This document shows, piece by piece, positions 6,310 to 8,291 of a stretch of 8,291 nucleotides of DNA. A program made the translations under genes and the position numbers. The notes under the pieces were generated by a model. The model did no database searches. It was not told where the DNA came from and saw only the letters and a program-made list of their open reading frames with translations. Source of the DNA: Acetobacter sp. (GTDB taxonomy: Bacteria > Pseudomonadota > Alphaproteobacteria > RF32 > CAG-239); contig JAMPED010000049.1 of assembly GCA_023665325.1 (NCBI GenBank), positions 1 through 8,291 of the forward strand. The letters are read 5' to 3'. The stretch's first letter is position 1. Each line of letters begins with the position of its first letter.

Positions 6310-7285
6310 AACTGAGATTATATCTCTGTTGCAGGACGAAAAAAAACAGCAAACTTTATTTGAACAAGCAGATAAAATTCGTAGGCAATATGTCGGTGAT
6401 GAAGTTCATCTGCGCGGCTTAATAGAGTTTTCAAATATCTGCCGCAACAATTGCCTCTATTGCGGTATTCGGAGAGGCAATATGAAAGCTTGCCGTTATC
6501 GGATGACCGAAGATGAAATTATAGAAACTGCACGTCGTGCTACAAATTTGGGATTTAAAACAATTGTGATGCAGTCTGGCGAAGATATGTATTACGATAT
6601 CTCGCGTATGTGTCGAATAATTGAAGCAATTAAAAAATTTGATGTTGCTATAACTTTAAGTATTGGTGAACGTTCGTATGAAGAATATAAAGCTTTTCGT
6701 AATGCCGGTGCAGATAGATATTTGATGCGTATTGAAACCACAGATAAGAATCTCTATCATAAACTTGACCCACAGATGAGTTGGCAACATCGCTATGAGT
6801 GTCTGTTAGCTATCAAAGAGCTCGGTTATGAATTGGGATCGGGGATAATGGTTGGTCTCCCTGAACAAAATATGGAAAGTATAGCTGACGATTTACTGTT
6901 TTTAAAAGAACTTGGTGTGGATATGGCTGGTATTGGACCTTTTATTCCACATCCTGAAACGCCGCTTGCCAAAGAAACAGGTGGAACGTTAAATCTCGCT
7001 TTGCGTACAATGGCGGTGATGCGCTTGTTGTTACCTGATATTAACATTCCTGCTACCACCGCAATGGAAACTCTTGCTCCTGATGGACGTCTTCAAGCAC
7101 TACAAGCTGGAGCAAATGTGGTGATGCCGAATGTAACGGATCGTGAATATTGCAAACTTTATGAGCTATATCCTAATAAAATATGTATGAACGACACCCC
7201 TGCTCATTGTCGCAGCTGCATCGGCTTTAAAATTCTTTCTATTGGTAGGACTATCGGTACAGGCTATGGCGGACACAAGAAATAA
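6296..7285 (+). CDS. hydE: [FeFe]-hydrogenase H-cluster maturase HydE (radical SAM)
   Basis: HydE is a cytosolic radical S-adenosylmethionine enzyme that helps build the di-iron part of the H-cluster, acting on a cysteine-bound Fe(CO)2CN species made by HydG before loading by HydF. The 329-residue product has the radical-SAM cluster motif C49-xxx-C53-xx-C56 (CRNNCLYCG), QSGED (93-97), GLPEQ near 187-191, GIGPFIPHPETPLA (212-225) and IPATTAME (251-258). The C-terminal cysteines C297, C305 and C308 have the C-x7-C-x2-C spacing of the accessory [2Fe-2S] site known in the Thermotoga enzyme, so the optional second cluster is probably present. I chose the ATG at 6296 because GAGG (6283-6286) lies nine bases upstream; the ATG at 6302 is also possible. 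An in-frame ATG at 6245 lies deep in mnmA and is unlikely. The start overlaps the mnmA stop, implying translational coupling. BioB and PylB are relatives, but the motifs fit HydE best. HydF, HydG and the hydrogenase are not in the window. Confidence 0.93.
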   Translation: MPMNKTEIISLLQDEKKQQTLFEQADKIRRQYVGDEVHLRGLIEFSNICRNNCLYCGIRRGNMKACRYRMTEDEIIETARRATNLGFKTIVMQSGEDMYYDISRMCRIIEAIKKFDVAITLSIGERSYEEYKAFRNAGADRYLMRIETTDKNLYHKLDPQMSWQHRYECLLAIKELGYELGSGIMVGLPEQNMESIADDLLFLKELGVDMAGIGPFIPHPETPLAKETGGTLNLALRTMAVMRLLLPDINIPATTAMETLAPDGRLQALQAGANVVMPNVTDREYCKLYELYPNKICMNDTPAHCRSCIGFKILSIGRTIGTGYGGHKK

Positions 7286-7355
7286 ACAATTATTTTTTAG
7301 GACATTTTGTCATTGGATATAACTTATTCACCGTTTCCTTAGATAACTGTGAATT

Positions 7356-7402
7356 TTTTTCAGATAATGATATTGCAAAACTTACATTTTATCTCTGAAA
7401 AA
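7356..7402. other. imperfect inverted repeat between hydE and the esterase gene
   Basis: In the 223-base gap 7286-7508, TTTTTCAGATAA (7356-7367) can pair with TTATCTCTGAAAAA (7389-7402), leaving a 2-nt bulge and a 21-nt loop. No T-run follows in either direction, so it is not a convincing terminator. No other strong terminator is visible after hydE, so some read-through into the esterase gene is possible. I see no small gene in this gap. Confidence 0.3.
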
Positions 7403-7472
7403 CGAAAAATTATATAAAAGAAAATACTTAAACTGAGCAAACATCCTCATAAACTTTCCGTTAAACATTTTC

Positions 7473-7492
7473 TGCTATATTGGATTTATAAT
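7473..7492 (+). promoter_or_regulatory. likely extended -10 promoter of the esterase gene
   Basis: TGCTATATT (7473-7481) is an extended -10 element (TG-n-TATATT), and a perfect TATAAT follows at 7487-7492. Neither has a good -35 at the normal distance, which suits an extended -10 promoter. The resulting leader would be about 20 nt and would just include the Shine-Dalgarno AGGAGA (7498-7503). Confidence 0.45.
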
Positions 7493-7508
7493 GTTTTAGG
7501 AGATTAAA

Positions 7509-8249
7509 ATGAAGAGACTATTGATGGTTATTGCTTTGGTGATAGGAATGTTTTGGAATATTTTGGCGTGGGCAGCGGAAACATTGTCATATATTCCCGA
7601 AAACCCTGAATATGCTTTAGTAATGATTCACGGGTATGGACAAAGTGGAACTAAGATGAAGGGAATGGAAAATCAGCTCAAAGAAGCTTTACCGCATACG
7701 GCATTATATTTTCCGACTGCACCTGATAACGGTCCTTGGGGCGGATATCAATGGTTTGTTATCCCGAAAATTGGGATGGAAATGTCTGATAAAGCTCTTT
7801 ACGACAAGATGATGAAAGATGCATTAAAAAACGTCAAATATTTACATAATTTGATTGATGAAATTCACCAAATACAAGGTATTCCATACGAAAATATTTC
7901 TGTTGCTGGTTTCTCTCAAGGTGGATTGATGGCACTACTTACAGGCTTGACTAATTCACATAATTTGCACAAAGTGGTTTCTTTTTCTGGTGTTCCGTTA
8001 CTACTCACTAGAGATTTCACACGCAACAAAGTTGTTGCAGAACCTCAAATTTTAATTATCCAAGGAGATATGGATACGGTTATTCCCGCAACGAGTTTTC
8101 AGATGACGACAGAGACGCTAAAATCTCTTGGGATAAAATCTGAACTAGAAATTATCCGCGGAATGTCTCACGAGATAAATGCGCAAGCTCTTAGCTATTT
8201 TAAAGAATTTATGGTATTTGAGGAAGAAAAAAGACCCCCGCCGGCCTAG
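7509..8249 (+). CDS. secreted phospholipase/carboxylesterase-family serine hydrolase
   Basis: The 246-residue product is an alpha/beta hydrolase of the phospholipase/carboxylesterase (Abhydrolase_2) type. A Sec signal peptide is visible: MKR, a hydrophobic core (4-19) and AWA-AE, with cleavage likely after A22 or A23, so the enzyme should act outside the cytoplasm. The oxyanion segment HGYGQSG (41-47), nucleophile elbow GFSQGG with S136, acid D189 in GDMDTVIP and base H221 in GMSHEI form a complete catalytic triad. The family cleaves short-chain carboxyl esters and lysophospholipids; the natural substrate cannot be read from sequence. The export signal is a little unusual, because many family members are cytosolic. 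AGGAGA (7498-7503) lies five bases before the ATG. The last residues (EEEKRPPPA) are atypical: the RPPPA codons and the TAG stop lie in a GC-rich hairpin element, so the original C-terminus may have been altered. Confidence 0.88.
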   Translation: MKRLLMVIALVIGMFWNILAWAAETLSYIPENPEYALVMIHGYGQSGTKMKGMENQLKEALPHTALYFPTAPDNGPWGGYQWFVIPKIGMEMSDKALYDKMMKDALKNVKYLHNLIDEIHQIQGIPYENISVAGFSQGGLMALLTGLTNSHNLHKVVSFSGVPLLLTRDFTRNKVVAEPQILIIQGDMDTVIPATSFQMTTETLKSLGIKSELEIIRGMSHEINAQALSYFKEFMVFEEEKRPPPA

Positions 8250-8291
8250 CCGGCGGTTCTTCATTAACGGCTATAAGCCTTTAGCACTGGC
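8227..8291. repeat. GC-rich hairpin element, possibly an interspersed repeat
   Basis: CCGCCGGC (8238-8245), loop CTA, GCCGGCGG (8249-8256) form a perfect 8-bp, all-GC stem in DNA that is otherwise AT-rich. Six A (8227-8232) precede it and TTCTTC follows. On the - strand it reads as a hairpin then a T-run, so it could terminate a leftward gene beyond the window; on + the T-run is weak. A second small palindrome, GGCT-ATA-AGCC (8269-8279), lies just after it. The composition and paired palindromes look like a REP-type or other interspersed repeat, but only one copy is in view. A plain bidirectional terminator is the alternative. Confidence 0.55.

Noticed and set aside
6296..7285. Biotin synthase or PylB instead of HydE
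   Set aside because: Same superfamily, but QSGED, GIGPFIPHPETPLA, IPATTAME and the C-x7-C-x2-C tail match HydE.
7286..7330. Terminator right after hydE
   Set aside because: Only a 4-bp GACA/TGTC stem with a 3-nt loop near 7302-7312 and no T-run after it; too weak to call.
1..8291. CRISPR array, insertion sequence, integrase or toxin-antitoxin pair
   Set aside because: No regularly spaced repeats, transposase motifs or small paired genes are visible on either strand.

Overview
The window is AT-rich, compact bacterial DNA carrying six protein genes: five on the + strand and one on the - strand. It suggests a small-genome, anaerobic or fermentative, Gram-negative bacterium. The evidence is a lipoprotein signal with an outer-membrane-type +2 residue, a K+-independent H+-pumping pyrophosphatase, and HydE, a maturase of [FeFe]-hydrogenase. 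The ankyrin-repeat protein would suit a host-associated lifestyle but does not prove one. A gut-type alphaproteobacterium or an Elusimicrobia-like lineage would fit. The sequence alone does not decide between them, and no rRNA or ribosomal protein is present to settle it.

Layout. Positions 1-55 hold the tail of an upstream transcription unit, ending in a strong intrinsic terminator. Positions 55-309 are non-coding, with several inverted repeats and a palindrome touching the ribosome binding site of hppA. hppA (310-2670) is a complete membrane H+-pyrophosphatase. A 12-bp inverted repeat that contains a plausible promoter separates it from an unrecognised lipoprotein gene (2777-3451). Two tandem terminators (3461-3525) separate that gene from a convergent ankyrin-repeat gene on the - strand (3540-5015). 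The ankyrin gene has clearly higher GC than its neighbours and no visible Shine-Dalgarno site. A 202-bp divergent promoter region (5016-5217) then leads into mnmA (5218-6309), which overlaps hydE (6296-7285) in a two-gene operon. A secreted serine esterase of the phospholipase/carboxylesterase family follows (7509-8249). Its stop codon lies inside a GC-rich hairpin element that runs to the window edge.

How the genes relate. hppA conserves energy by using pyrophosphate hydrolysis to drive H+ transport. hydE prepares the H-cluster of [FeFe]-hydrogenase, the usual electron sink of fermenters. Both fit energy-limited anaerobic growth. mnmA thiolates U34 of tRNA. This copy lacks the canonical second catalytic cysteine and has an alternative three-cysteine set, so it is probably an iron-sulfur-dependent thiolase. 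That makes the mnmA-hydE operon a pair of Fe-S, sulfur-handling enzymes. I see no mobile element, CRISPR array or complete RNA gene. The best leads are the variant MnmA coupled to a stand-alone hydE, the terminal hairpin element that supplies the esterase stop codon, and the compositionally distinct ankyrin gene.
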